Source: Carposina sasakii
Lineage: Eukaryota > Arthropoda > Insecta > Lepidoptera > Carposinidae
DNA: 64,000 nucleotides
Direction of reading: 5' to 3'
NCBI GenBank assembly: GCA_014607495.2
Contig: CP053154.1
Coordinates: 13,702,001-13,766,000 of the forward strand
Shown: positions 43,920 through 54,446 of the stretch, piece after piece
How positions within the stretch are numbered: the first letter of the stretch is position 1
Layout of the letters: the number at the start of each line of letters is the position of its first letter
Notes under the pieces: model-generated
What the model was told of the DNA's origin: nothing
Databases searched by the model: none
What the model saw: the letters and a program-made list of their open reading frames with translations, nothing else
Made by a program: the position numbers and the translations under genes

Positions 43920-44262
43920 AAACAAAACATCTTGGTGGCTTTCAAGACTTAATTCTTTTAATAGATTAATTAATACAAAACAAATATTACCAATTGATAA
44001 AAAATCTGGAGTTTATAGTTTACACCAGTGGTTCCCAAAGTGGTCCAGGTGGACCCCCAGGGGTCCACAGGAGACTCGGTGGGGATCTACGTTAATGTGA
44101 AAAAATGGAAGTTCGCAATTAATATGGTATAGGCCTGTAGGGGGTCTACCAGAACCAGTTAACTTTTAAAAGGGGTCTATGAGTAAAAAAGTTTGGGAAC
44201 CTCTGGTTTACACTGTCCGGATTGTGATTCTATTTATATAGGTCAAACGGGTCGTAACTTCA
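43920..44262 (+). pseudogene. Penelope-like element, GIY-YIG endonuclease part (split by a MITE)
   Basis: DKKSGVYSLH (up to 44025) is followed, after a 180-bp insertion and its 8-bp duplication, by CPDCDSIYIGQTGRNF (from 44214). GVY...YIG spacing with a CxxC knuckle is the GIY-YIG domain that Penelope-like elements use to cut their target. It stops where a family G half copy begins (44266). Dead by insertion and truncation. Confidence 0.78.
44026..44205. mobile_element. 180-bp hAT MITE with perfect 8-bp TSD
   Basis: Ends CAGTGGTTCCCAAAGT and AGTTTGGGAACCTCTG (TIR CAGWGGTTCCCAAA). The host sequence GTTTACAC is duplicated exactly on both sides (44018-44025, 44206-44213). TIR and 8-bp duplication identify a hAT-superfamily non-autonomous element. 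Confidence 0.95.
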
Positions 44263-44265
44263 AGA

Positions 44266-44365
44266 TCATATTTTCGCTATTGCATTGGATTATTAAATAA
44301 GATTATTCCTCTATCCTTTGGTTCTGCTATTGCAAATTGGGTAATCAGGAGGTGGGCTTTCTCTC
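44266..44365. repeat. Family G half copy
   Basis: TTTTCGCTATTGCATTGG through GCTATTGCAAATTGGGTAATCAGG: right arm only. Confidence 0.6.
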
Positions 44366-44439
44366 AGGCTAGCAATTTGTCACAATAAATTTAAAAACCT
44401 TTTTTAAATACAAGCTTTTATCATTTTGTAATGTAATGA

Positions 44440-44670
44440 ACTATAGGATCAAACAAGCCCAAACTCGATGTGGTTGCGTCGTTTAATTACGGAGTTCCTA
44501 TGGCCACCTTCCAGCTCCATCATCAGATCAGCTCTATGTCATAATAATATTGTATTGTCATCTGATTGATACATTCATACGAAATTTCGGCTCAATCGGA
44601 AACCGGGAAGTGGATCAAATTTAACTTGCAAGATTTGGTTAAGACAACAGGACAGGTGAAACTAGATAAA
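44440..44670 (+). repeat. Lepidopteran-type dispersed repeat
   Basis: ACGGAGTTCCTATGGCCACC, CAGCTCCATCATCAGATC, GGCTCAATCGGAAACCGGGA. Related to 5431-5650. Ends just before the TM6 exon acceptor. Confidence 0.5.
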
Positions 44671-44719
44671 AGCTTATAAAAAGAAAAAAAATACAATAAT
44701 ACTATTTCCATTGTTTCAG

Positions 44720-44791
44720 GTTATCAGGATGCTTTTCGTGATAATTCTTGAATTTTTCGTCTGTTGGACACCGCTGCATGTTATAAATACG
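44720..44791 (+). CDS. CCKLR: Sulfakinin/CCK-like receptor, TM6 exon
   Basis: 72 nt, acceptor TTGTTTCAG, reads VIRMLFVIILEFFVCWTPLH then VINT. CWTP is the TM6 CWxP switch of class A receptors, and EFFVCWTPL.VINT is the pattern of insect CCK-like receptors. The main donor is ACG|GTAAGC. A second donor eight bases on (AGCAG|GTAAAC) would change the phase and decides how the next exon is read (see the finding at 44785-47665). Confidence 0.93.
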
Positions 44792-44924
44792 GTAAGCAGG
44801 TAAACCAATTAATCCAGGATTAATTTTAGCCGCAATCGTAATACCCGTATTAGCGGGATCAAAATTTTAATTGCGTTTCACCTATGCTACGTTAATATAA
44901 CGTAGGTATAATATTCAACTGACT

Positions 44925-45054
44925 AACAGCCAATTTCATTAATCGAGAGATTTTTTGCATATTTCAAATTAAAAGTTTCATTGCTTTCATATAAAATTTC
45001 AAATGTTAAAATCCGAGATTGTTTATGATCTCTAGTATTGAAATTGGCCGTTAA
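44925..45054. mobile_element. Family X palindromic MITE, copy 3
   Basis: CTAACAGCCAATTTCATTAA to ATTGAAATTGGCCGTTAA. Confidence 0.75.
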
Positions 45055-46260
45055 TAAACCTTCAGAAAATTTATGCACCTATTTACAAAGTTGCCGTCTA
45101 CATATGGTGTACAGAATAATGTAGCATTGCTTCTATGAATGCTATTTTATTTGCATTTTTAAATGCAAAAGCTTTTTGGTAACTTGAAATGCTTTAAAGG
45201 CTTTTAGAGGTTTTCCAATATCGACGTTTAGCGCCTAGCCCGTACTGTGTATCGACGACAAACGGTGTAAACAACCGTGTTATTACAAATTGATTTAAAC
45301 ATTGTTTAAAGTTTAAACTTTAAACCAAACTCTTCCGTTGATTCTCCATACATTCATAGGTACAAAAACTTTGCTGGTTTTTAATAACACCGGTTGCCCG
45401 GCAGCCTTGCATCTTGTCTCGAGATGTTTGTAACTGCGTCTCGTTTCTACAATAGCAACAACCCTGCTTTACCCAGCAGAACATTTCTGCATTATGTGCA
45501 CGCAAAAATAAAATAAACGCCATAGACCATCTATCAATTTAAAATCAATTTAAAATTTAACGCTCTATCGTGTATAGGTACGTATGTTTCCATTTCAGCG
45601 AGCCAAGTTAAGTTAACGTTGCTTTTAAATAGGCTCGATTTTTTTTTCTACCATCACATACACTTACATATTAAGATTTAACCCGACAAATCTTTGCCAA
45701 CGACAAATGTTTGCCAACGACAAATGTTTGCCAATGATAAAGTAGATCCTTTGGGAAGGATTCAAGTTTGTAAATAAGCTCTTAAAGGGGAAAACGTACA
45801 TCCGAAGGTCATTTCTAGAACGTGGGTAGATTATTCATCGTCCCTTGCGGCATTTCTATAGGAAGAAAAAACTCATTCAGATGTCCCTGCTATATCAAAG
45901 TATCATGTCTCTGCCAAATTCAATTTAAACCCATAAGGATTTAGTGAATGCTCTATGAGTAAAATAGGATCTAATAACTGTGTCCCCTGGATTTTTGTGA
46001 AAGTAAATAAAATAAACAGTGTTATTTAGAGGCTATCAGTACCAAAGTGATGTAAACCCCAACAATGCACTTAGGAGTAATTAAAGGATTTAAAATAAGC
46101 AATAAAGAATATACTTAATGTATTTTACATGTGGCTTATACCACTTTTGCACTGATAGCCTCATTTCATAGTCGTACTTCCTGTTATTTCTAATAGCGGC
46201 TTGATATAAAATAGTAATAATTCTAAGCAAACAAGTACCTAATGGTACTTTTTTTAGTGT
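45055..46260. other. Intron sequence, mostly unrecognised
   Basis: One short tandem repeat is present at 45683-45738 (three units of about 17 bp, CGACAAATGTTTGCCAA). Near 45280-45330, GTGTTATTACAAA resembles a family K end. Nothing else recognised. Confidence 0.5.
45683..45738. repeat. 17-bp tandem repeat, three units
   Basis: CGACAAATCTTTGCCAA / CGACAAATGTTTGCCAA / CGACAAATGTTTGCCAA, then a decayed TGATAAA. Confidence 0.8.
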
Positions 46261-46262
46261 GT

Positions 46263-46410
46263 TTAACTGACTAATAGCCATTTCAATACTAAGCAAATAC
46301 CTATATAGATAAACTTACATTATTTTATTTCAAATTTTGTCAGAAAACAATTGCATCTTAAAGCGAAATATACAAATAAATTCGCATCGCTTATTGAAAT
46401 TGGCTGTAAA
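46263..46410. mobile_element. Family X MITE, diverged copy
   Basis: GACTAATAGCCATTTCAATA to TATTGAAATTGGCTGTAA. Confidence 0.6.
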
Positions 46411-46890
46411 ACCCAAAATAAGGGTTTTGAAAATACATGAATCGTAGCGTGTACTGAACTGCCTTGATATTCAAGGCACACAATTCTAATGTTAAAAAAC
46501 GAGTACCTATAGAGTATACTGCCTTTTGGGTATTTTCTAGTGACGTCATCCTCCGCGCTTGTTCGAAAGTTCTGTGGTAATCACACTAATACTATGAAGG
46601 CGCCAGGAGGAGGGTTATGTTTTTCAAGTAATTTTTTTTATTTATGTTATATATATTTTGGCACGCTCTAGAGCCATTTAAGCTTGAGAGATAGGTATCA
46701 TTATATTCGTCATAGTGAGAGTGACACTAAGTCAACATTTTTACGCGGTCGTGTTTTTTTTTGAGGTTATTACTTTATATCTATGTAACGTCCGCATTTT
46801 ATATTAATAAATAAATATTTACATACATTTCACAACACATTAACTAAGTCTCAGACCAAATGGAAAAGCATTGTTTTGGCTTCTCTAGAG

Positions 46891-47270
46891 TATACAGGTG
46901 ATTTTTGGTCGTCAACGTTCCCGAAAACTATGGAACCTCCTCATCATCACGATCATTTTTCTCCATGGAAGCATACCTGGAAACTATCTGGTTCCCTAGA
47001 TATTAGGGTCCAAAGTTGAGTAAATAGACTGCGTTTTTCTGCATAAACGTATCAAGATTTTTTCACGAGAAATAATTAATATCTGTCTATGAAAAAACTA
47101 GCATAAACACTGGACACTATAAATTTCGCCCAATCAAGTAATAATTTTTTTATTTACAAAAAGAATTTACATCTTTTTCAGCATTTTTTTGGCATAAACT
47201 TACTTTATTTATTTTGATGTATAGAGTAAGTACCCTTCGTGAAGGGCGGCAACGAAAAAACTTCCTGTAT
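46891..47270 (+). mobile_element. Family A MITE, full copy
   Basis: TATACAGGTGATTTTTGGTC to GGCAACGAAAAAACTTCCTG. Lies ~360 bp upstream of the TM7 exon. Confidence 0.85.
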
Positions 47271-47625
47271 AAAGGCCCCCGTTGGGAATTTTAAAATATG
47301 TTCGCCATGTACAGATAGCGATCAGTTACAATTTTATTATATATATAGATATAGATAGAAGGGGGACCAGACGGTCATCGCCTCTACCGGGAAGTTTCCA
47401 ATATACTACGTGAATGCTCCAGTGACCAGAATGTTGGTCTATTTTTTGCGCAAAAAAATCTGCATTGCCGTACAACATGACCTCCCGGTAGATGGTAACT
47501 TTGTAAACATATTTAATATCGTAAATTAGTTTTCAGGTTTATATCAATAATATTGGTAAACGTATCTATTTTTTCTATGAATAAATAAGATAGAAGGTAT
47601 CTCATACAGTTATCCTCTCCCCCAG

Positions 47626-47799
47626 ATATACCTGTTCTACCCGGAGGAACTTGTACCAGTACATCGGACCTAAAGGCGTGGTGTCGCTGCAGATGTTGGC
47701 CTACTGTTCATCCTGCTGCAACCCTATCACCTACTGCTTCATGAACCGCAAGTTCAGGCAGGCTTTCCTGTTATTGCTGAAGAATTGCCGGCTTTTTAG
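47626..47799 (+). CDS. CCKLR: Sulfakinin/CCK-like receptor, ECL3-TM7 exon
   Basis: After the CTCTCCCCCAG acceptor, the main frame reads YIGPKGVVSLQ, MLAYCSSCCNPITYCFMNRK and FRQAFLLLLKNCRLF; the donor is AG|GTAAGA. NPITY is the TM7 NPxxY motif, and SSCCNPITYCFMN is a hallmark of insect CCK-like receptors. FRQAF begins helix 8 and the CC further on may be palmitoylated. The exon is 174 nt, but entry in phase 0 and exit with two bases over needs 3n+2. The first part (ATATACCTGTTCTACCCGGA, IYLFYPEEL) is open in a frame one base away from the TM7 frame. Confidence 0.9.
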
Positions 47800-48179
47800 G
47801 TAAGAGTTTTTTTTGGAGATTGTTTTCATGATAAACGAGGCTGTAGTTCTGGTTACATCATTTTTTATTTTAGTGTTTTTTTAGCTTCTCAGTCAGGTTG
47901 CAAGGGATTTTCTGACAACTATTAAAAGTTAAAAAAAATAGAAACAAATCACCTGGATAGATGGCGTGAGCGCATCGCCTACCCTAATCCCCCCCCCCCC
48001 ACCTCACCTCTTAACCAAACACATCAATAGTTCCTAAGCACTATAGGTAAACGAAGCAGACTATAGTATGCAGTACACGTCCGACTTAAAATCGGTCCGC
48101 TAGGAAAGACAAAGATATAGCAGACACCTAAGCATTGCTTGCATCTCTGCCAAATTTAAAGGTATCTATACACGAGGGT

Positions 48180-48510
48180 ATAGTTATGATGATGATGATG
48201 ATGACCTCCGACCGTATTTCGGCCAAGGCGACCAATCTCTTCGGTACGCAGGAGATATTATAGTGCACAAGTGTGTGCGCAAACACAGATGCACTCTCTA
48301 TTCCGTTACTCTCATAGTCCGATGGGACGGAAAGCCGACACGACCGGAGATAGATCAGGCGCAGGACCAACTGTTTTACGTGCTTTCCGAGGCACGAGCT
48401 AAGTGAGAATTTTGCAACAAAAAAATCTGTACATTAAATAAATTCAATAATTCGAACTTACGTCTCCCGCTTGAAATGTTCATGTCTTAACCACTGGGCT
48501 ATCCTATCAC
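48180..48510 (+). repeat. Family O SINE-like element, copy 1
   Basis: CCTCCGACCGTATTTCGGCC, AGTCCGATGGGACGGAAAGC, CTTTCCGAGGCACGAGC and a tRNA-like end TTAACCACTGGGCTATC. Copy 2 at 54447-54800. Confidence 0.65.
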
Positions 48511-49082
48511 CGCTTAATGTAGCATTTAATAATATGGGATGTGATGAAAGGCATATACAGCAGTACGGGAAAGGACATATACTATATTCTGTAGTTCGCG
48601 CATATAAAGTCACGGGCAACAGTAGTCATGAATAAATTTAAGTTTGTTCAAAAAAAAATAGTTATCATCTCGTATTAAGATTATCAAACGTAGCAAAATC
48701 CAAATACATTTAACCAAAACTTAAAATATATGGAGAGCCAAGCATTGCTAAGGTTACTTGCTGTGTCTTTAACCTACTCGTATGCTACACCGTCTTTAGA
48801 AAACCGACCGGATGATTTATTGTCGGCTGTATACAGTCTGGGTGTGTAGCCAGCTTTAATCGTCAGTGCACAGGTGCACAGTCCTTCGAGCTGGGAGCGG
48901 TGAGGTGGGGGGATTAGGGTCGGTGATTCGCTCACGCCATCTATATTTGACTGTTATTTTATCTTGTCAGAAAATCTCTCATTGCAATGAAATAATCAAT
49001 ATAACATAGCGTAGTTGTCCTCCACCTCGTAGCAGGTTCGTAGTCCGTAGCACCTACTACGAAAACCACTCGCGAGATACCC

Positions 49083-49203
49083 AGTTATCGGGCAATTTTC
49101 CACTAGACGTCACGACCACGGAAGAAAAATGTACCAAATAGTCTGGCAGGTTTTTCCTCTAGACCGATCAAAGAAAAACGATCAAAGCCATGTCATCAAG
49201 GGG
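49083..49203. mobile_element. Family L element, diverged copy
   Basis: GGCAATTTTCCACTAGACGT to TGTCATCAAGGGGAAATTTT; related to 36949-37094. Confidence 0.5.
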
Positions 49204-49231
49204 AAATTTTTGTAATGAATGCCTTACCGGC

Positions 49232-49422
49232 TCCCTGATTATGTAACTTGCAGTAGCGGAGTTGAAACAATGCGATAGCGAAAGTTGAAAATGTGTGTGT
49301 GCACGGGGCGAGGTGCGGAGCGCGGGAGGTCGCCTTGCACCCGTTGCGCGCACGCACACATGCGCAGTTTTCGCTATCGCATTGCTTCGGCTCTGCTACT
49401 GCTAGTTACATAATCAGGGGGC
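49232..49422. mobile_element. Family G palindromic MITE, copy 3
   Basis: CCCTGATTATGTAACTTGCA and its exact-type partner GTTACATAATCAGGG, with inner arms ACAATGCGATAGCGAAAGTT and TTTTCGCTATCGCATTGCTT. The loop is a GC-rich, GTGTGTG/GCGCGCACGC section. Confidence 0.85.
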
Positions 49423-50254
49423 GGGATTGGCCAACCACTCATTCCCGCCACACTGACTCCTGTAAGCCAGGATTAACAGCGGCGACCACATAATGCAAAT
49501 AAAGCATATAAATATTATTTTTCAAGATTGTATGAACGTTTAGAAATCACTAAACCCCAACCACATACTAATAACTCATTTCATTTTACCTCATTAGTGT
49601 GTAGAGCTGTTTTGTAGGGCAAATGGAGTTTAGAGAGACACGTGTACCATTAAAAGGACCTGTAATGTCCGTCATTTCGGACAAAATAATGTCCGCAGCA
49701 GTAAAAAAAATTGGACGCCGCCGTGTTTATAGATATGTGACGAATAAACACACATTTTTGCTACCCTTGTTACGAATTTTCAAGGTTATCATGTTTTGAA
49801 CGAGACTAATTGATCGAGAAAATAATTTGCTAACAACTTTTTGCTTTTTCTCTTTATTATAAGAGTTTCAATTGAATTTTAAAAGCCATTTGGAACGTGA
49901 CGAAGTTGGTGCGCTGTAATTTAGTATAGGCCTAAGAAGAAAAGAGAATTCGCTTAATTATTTGTTAGTCATTTGTCAGAAGTTAATGCTATTTTTGTAT
50001 TGAAATATTAAAATATTTCTATTACCGTTCGTTTCACTAAAACTCGAAAACGGCTCGACTGTTTACATTGATATTATGTAAGTCTATGGGTCTTTAGATA
50101 GTCCTAGACAAGGCTTAAATGGTTTATTTTCTATGCCATATTTCTATTTCTATGTTATATAATGACATGCAGATTTTTCGATACCTATTTTCTTTGCTCA
50201 CGAAAAACTGCAAGTAAGTACACCGTAAAATGTACAACAAGTCACTGTTTTCAG

Positions 50255-50355
50255 AAGCTGTTATCCCGAGAAGGCGGCCTGCAAGCAGGTGACTCCACCT
50301 CCGTCCAGCAATGACGTCACCGCCTGTGTCATCCGCGGCAGCAACACCCGCTCCG
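50255..50355 (+). CDS. CCKLR: Sulfakinin/CCK-like receptor, C-tail exon
   Basis: 101 nt; acceptor CTGTTTTCAG, donor CCG|GTAAGT. Completes the split Arg codon (AG + A) and reads SCYPEKAACKQVTPPPSSND, then VTACVIRGSNTRS, leaving one base. A cytoplasmic tail with Ser/Thr residues that could be phosphorylated. Only this frame is open across the exon. A weaker donor nine bases later (TTG|GTGAAG) would shift the phase into the long open frame of the next exon. Confidence 0.82.
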
Positions 50356-50367
50356 GTAAGTTGGTGA

Positions 50368-50700
50368 AGGTGGTAGCGACCCTGCCGCGCTATGGGTCAT
50401 GGGTTCGAATCATGGGGTTATGGTACATCTCGCCCAATTTGCCGAAATATCCCTTTAGTTTTTAATGGGAGACATCTGGCGCGATGTTCCAAACTGATTC
50501 GGGCGAATATACGCATGTACATATTTGAAAGTAAACATTTGGCCCGTTGATATTATGATGTTTGCTTCCGAATTATGGATATGGCATGATTATCTTTATA
50601 CTTAAGTACCATTGCCTAATACCCACGAAAACAGTGTGGGATAAACTGTAGTCCCCTGGCTGTATGGACACAGTTTCCCCTGCTTTTCCTTCGGGTTAAT
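50368..50700 (+). repeat. tRNA-derived SINE immediately after exon 6
   Basis: GGTGGTAGCGACCCTGCCGC and CATGGGTTCGAATCATGGGG (B-box) start 12 bp past the exon donor. The body CCCTTTAGTTTTTAATGGGA ... GGGCCCG-type block is the reverse of 37495-37625. Ends near CTTTTCCTTCGGGTTAA. Confidence 0.65.
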
Positions 50701-51352
50701 TTAAATTTAAAAACCTGTCAGTACATGGCGCCAACTGGCGAGCGCAAAAACGGTGACCCCCAACCGTGGGAGGCTATTATGCGTTTCACCGTATAGTTTC
50801 GTTAGATGATGGCGCTAGTTACTATGTGTATGATCACATTTTCTGTTTCACTGCATGCAAGAAATGTTAGTTCCGTAATCAGGTATAGGAGTTTTTCTAT
50901 GAAACGGACTCTTCTCGCTCTGTGTGGATGTGCAAGAGACCGAGCGCCCGAAACGACTACCACAAGAGCTTAAAGGTCAAACGCGTAAAGTGCATTTCCC
51001 TGTACCGACACCGAGTGCATTGCGTCTCACGTTTTCCTAACCTGCTAAAAGCTTTTAAAAAATGCACTCAAAATATAAAGATCTCCTATGCCCCTATCCC
51101 ATCTTCATGAGTATTATCTGAAATTCTGAATAGTATGTGTTTACTTATTTATTTTATTTATTCATGTTTGTTTAATAATATTTTTATTCTTATTCCTTAT
51201 CACACACACACACACACAAATATAAATAACAGAATAAAAGAAGAGATGCATGTACAATGGAAAGCTTATCTCTACAGGAGATCTCTTCCAGCAAGCCAAG
51301 CAAATAAAGAGAGATTTTTTAAACTAATAAAATGTAACATGTTTTATGTATT

Positions 51353-51540
51353 ACTAGCTGCCACCCACGGCTTCGCCCTCATGAGAGTGCATTACTCCCT
51401 TGCGAAGCCGGGGCGGGTCCCTAGTTACAAACCTTCCTCGTGAATCACTAGCTATTAAAAAAACCGCATCAAAATCCGTTCCCTAGATTGAAAGATCTAA
51501 GCATACATAGGGACGGACAGACAGCGGCAAGCTGATTTTA
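51353..51540 (+). repeat. Family C variant
   Basis: CTAGCTGCCACCCACGGCTT, TTGCGAAGCCGGGGCGGGT, CCTTCCTCGTGAATCACTAG. Confidence 0.65.
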
Positions 51541-52044
51541 GAATTCTCGGTACTGCAGAGTCCAGGTCTTTTAAAAAAGCATTTGGCCGTAGCAGTATGA
51601 TGTAGTATCCGTGTGCTCCGATTTACATTACTATGTCTCCTCTTAGCTTTCTCCTTTTCGATTTATTCAATGATCCCTAAATCAGTGTAGTCACAAGATA
51701 TATCTTAACCATTTTATATAAGTACATTACATTAGGTAGGTACATCAGAAACAACGAAAACGAACAGATAATTATCCATAATCATCTCACCAAGAAATTC
51801 AACCAATTGCAGAAATCATTATTAATAAAGGACCCAATCCGGTGGGTATTTTCGACGATATCCTAAATTAAGATGGTGTCGACACCAAAATCGCAGGCAT
51901 TACAGGAAAAGAACCGTTAATAATGTTCATCGAGGAAATTGATTCTACTGACGAAGGACAGATAGAGGAGGTATTATTTACGAAGCAGTAACCATCAATG
52001 TAGGCTATACAGCGCACCATGAACTGAATAACCTGAACAGAATC

Positions 52045-52352
52045 ATCATCATTCATAACAATGAGAAGTCCACTGCTGAACATAGGCCTCTCTCAATAAC
52101 CTCCGCTCAGACTGGTCGGAAGCGGCCTGTACCCAGCAGATACCCGCGACCTTGGCTAGGTCGTTCATCCATCTTGCGGGTGGCCTTCCCACGATGCGCT
52201 TGCCGATACGTGGTATTTACTCTAGAACCCTTCGGCTCCATCGGCCACCGGTTATTCGTGCCCTGCCCACTGCCACTTTAGCTTACTGGACCAGTGAGCT
52301 ATATAGGTGTCCTTTGTTCTTCTACAGATCTCCTCATTCCTGATTCGATTAT
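52045..52352 (-). pseudogene. RTE 3'-end fragment
   Basis: Antisense match to ~8830-9125 of the intact RTE (CATCCATCTTGCGGGTGGCC, CGATGCGCTTGCCGATACGT). It retains the 52160-52210 segment that the 22556-24447 copy has lost, so the two are independent insertions. Confidence 0.85.
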
Positions 52353-52429
52353 TCATGTAAGAACATCGATGTAATGAATTTTATTTCATGAATGTGGTTA
52401 TTCTGAATTGCTTTTTGCCTAATTAACCT

Positions 52430-52640
52430 TTGACAGCTCTATTGACCGTCGTCGATTGTTGCAGTTTGTATACCAAATATCGATGTCTGTTTCTGAGTCG
52501 TGGCTGTTTCTATACTTACCTGCGTTTTTATACACTGTGGCTTAATACCCACGACACAAGACCTTATGGATCTTGCTATGGGACCGAGGGACTAGGTTAA
52601 TATGTCGTGAAGTGTGTGATTGTGATTATTGATTTGCTAT
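52430..52640 (+). repeat. Family S SINE-like copy
   Basis: GACCGTCGTCGATTG, CTGTTTCTGAGTCGTGGCTG, ACCCACGACACAAGACCTTA and TGTCGTGAAGTGTGTGATTG. Confidence 0.6.
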
Positions 52641-52969
52641 AATATACCACCTCTTTCTTGTTCTTGCTCAATGGTTCAGCTCCATTCTGTAGGGATAATG
52701 GCGTGCACTAATCTTAGATTACATCAAAGTGAAATATTGGAACACGTGCAATAAGCCACAGAATACATTAGTACAAGTACAGAAGGCGCACAGTGCTACA
52801 ACTTTAAAGGGCATCTCGAGTAACGTAATAAAACTGCAATTTAGCTCGAAAGCATTAGGCTACATATATATCTAACGATTAATGATTCGGTCATATCAGT
52901 AGTTTTCACTTCGAACTCGATCGGGTCAACGTTACATTACCAACATCATCATAATTTTCCTGTCCTTAT

Positions 52970-53350
52970 CGCATTATTTTATGGGGTCGGAGCAATATGG
53001 TTTCTCTCGAAACTCATATTGTCAAAGATTTGGCATTTATTTTACGGCCGGCTGCCTGCCTGTCGCCAACCTTCCTCGGGTATAAACAAATTTTAGAAAA
53101 TCCGTACATGGAATAAATTCAGAAGTAGGCGTACTACAGGCCCGTGACTGGGATCGAACTCACGCCCGTCCGACTGAGAGGCGCACGTCTTAACGGGGCT
53201 GTACCACTGGATTTAATTAATGTAAGTATGGATTTTCAAAAATTTTCACATAGCTATACCCGAGGAGGGTTGGCGTCAGGCAGGCAGCCGGCCGTAAAAT
53301 AAATGCCAAATATTTGGCAATGTATGTTGCGAAAGAAACCATACATCACC
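52970..53350. mobile_element. Family Y large inverted repeat enclosing a tRNA-like SINE end
   Basis: Arms of ~57 bp (ATTTGGCATTTATTTTACGG...CCTCGGGTATA at 53028-53085 and its complement at 53257-53312), with outer matches ATGGTTTCTCTCGAAA and GCGAAAGAAACCATAC. Loop of ~170 bp contains a reversed tRNA-like end (53139-53213: GGGATCGAACTCACGCCCG). Confidence 0.75.
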
Positions 53351-53361
53351 TGTAGATCAGT

Positions 53362-53482
53362 GGGGCAAGCACGAACCTCTCCATACTTCGTAACGCTATC
53401 GTCCAACTGTCATGTCTCATAGATTTTGCTTGCGCGTCGCTAGCATTACGGTGCATTAAAAGGTTCAGCTTACCCAACTGAT
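53362..53482. mobile_element. Family V palindromic MITE, copy 1
   Basis: GTGGGGCAAGCACGAACCTC, CGTAACGCTATCGTCCAACT and TCGCTAGCATTACGGTGC. Copy 2 at 55953-56082. Confidence 0.75.
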
Positions 53483-53682
53483 GATACAATTACTCTGTAT
53501 GCTCGTTCAGTACTAATCAACTGTTAGTACGTCAAGCGGGCGCTTCATAACAGTTTGATTAACTGTAGATGATGGCTTTAAATCTTTACATACCTACTAG
53601 TGCAGGCTTGCACCACAGTTATTAAATTATACCATGTCCTATGTTAATGAAATGGAAATATATAACATTATTGTACTCTTCC

Positions 53683-53885
53683 CGGGCATACTGTACAAGT
53701 CAGTAGAGGGACAAGAGGGTCTGGGTGTTTTGTAGGCGATGGGCTGACCACCTGTCACTACTAACCGAACTTGTACATCTCAACTATACCCTCAAAATTG
53801 GTCAGAAGTGGCACCATGTGATTCTATCGGCCCTTGGTGCTCTGCCTAACCCATAACGGATAAAGGCGTGATTAAATGCATAGTA
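53683..53885 (+). repeat. Family E repeat, copy 4
   Basis: CCCGGGCATACTGTACAAGT to GGATAAAGGCGTGATTAAAT. Confirms the undisrupted order of the copy split by the hAT element at 1723. Confidence 0.85.
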
Positions 53886-54446
53886 CATACCTACGTACTT
53901 ATATTATTAATGCCTACAGCTAGGTTCACGAAGGATATATGTATGAATACAGTAAAGTTACGTTTAGCATAAAATCCTAGATCGGACGCCTGATAAAACG
54001 CCCCTGAGTTTCATAGTCAAATCTTACGACATGCCCGGAAAGATGCAGCTAATTTAATGAACCCTCTTTTATAGATACGAGTAAGAAAATAACTAGGTAT
54101 ATGAAAGCCATGAATGGCCTTGCGCAATATTTTATAATCAACAGCCAAAAATTATTGTTGACTTTCTTTCAAGTGGCGTGCCGCCATTTGCATTTTAATA
54201 AAAAAAATATAAAGGGTTTAAAAAACCCCGGATTAGGAATAAATTTATTCATTTTATTGAAATGTTAAATTGTCGAAACGATGATTGGGTAAAAATTGAA
54301 TCTCGAAAGTTTATTTCTTAGAATCCTGCTTGGGATCAAACTCTGGAATAAAAACCTTTTTTTATATCGTGGTTTTCTGACATACTCTACTCTACCGGCA
54401 CCACGCGGTTAATACTACTAACTATTTATTACGCATAATGATAATA

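Larger units (their letters stand above)
37874..44719 (+). other. Receptor intron before TM6, 6.8 kb
   Basis: Carries family K, C and E repeats, a long terminal inverted element (41035-42620), and a dead Penelope-like element. 37930-38550, 38700-39240 and 39400-40010 show nothing recognisable. Confidence 0.75.
47800..50254 (+). other. Receptor intron after TM7, 2.5 kb
   Basis: Contains a C homopolymer (~14) near 47987-48000, a family O copy, a family L relative and a family G palindrome. 49430-50250 shows nothing recognisable. Confidence 0.75.

Noticed and set aside
47987..48000. C homopolymer as a functional site
   Set aside because: Similar runs occur at 6109-6123 and (as G) at 39342-39351; they look like simple-sequence slippage.
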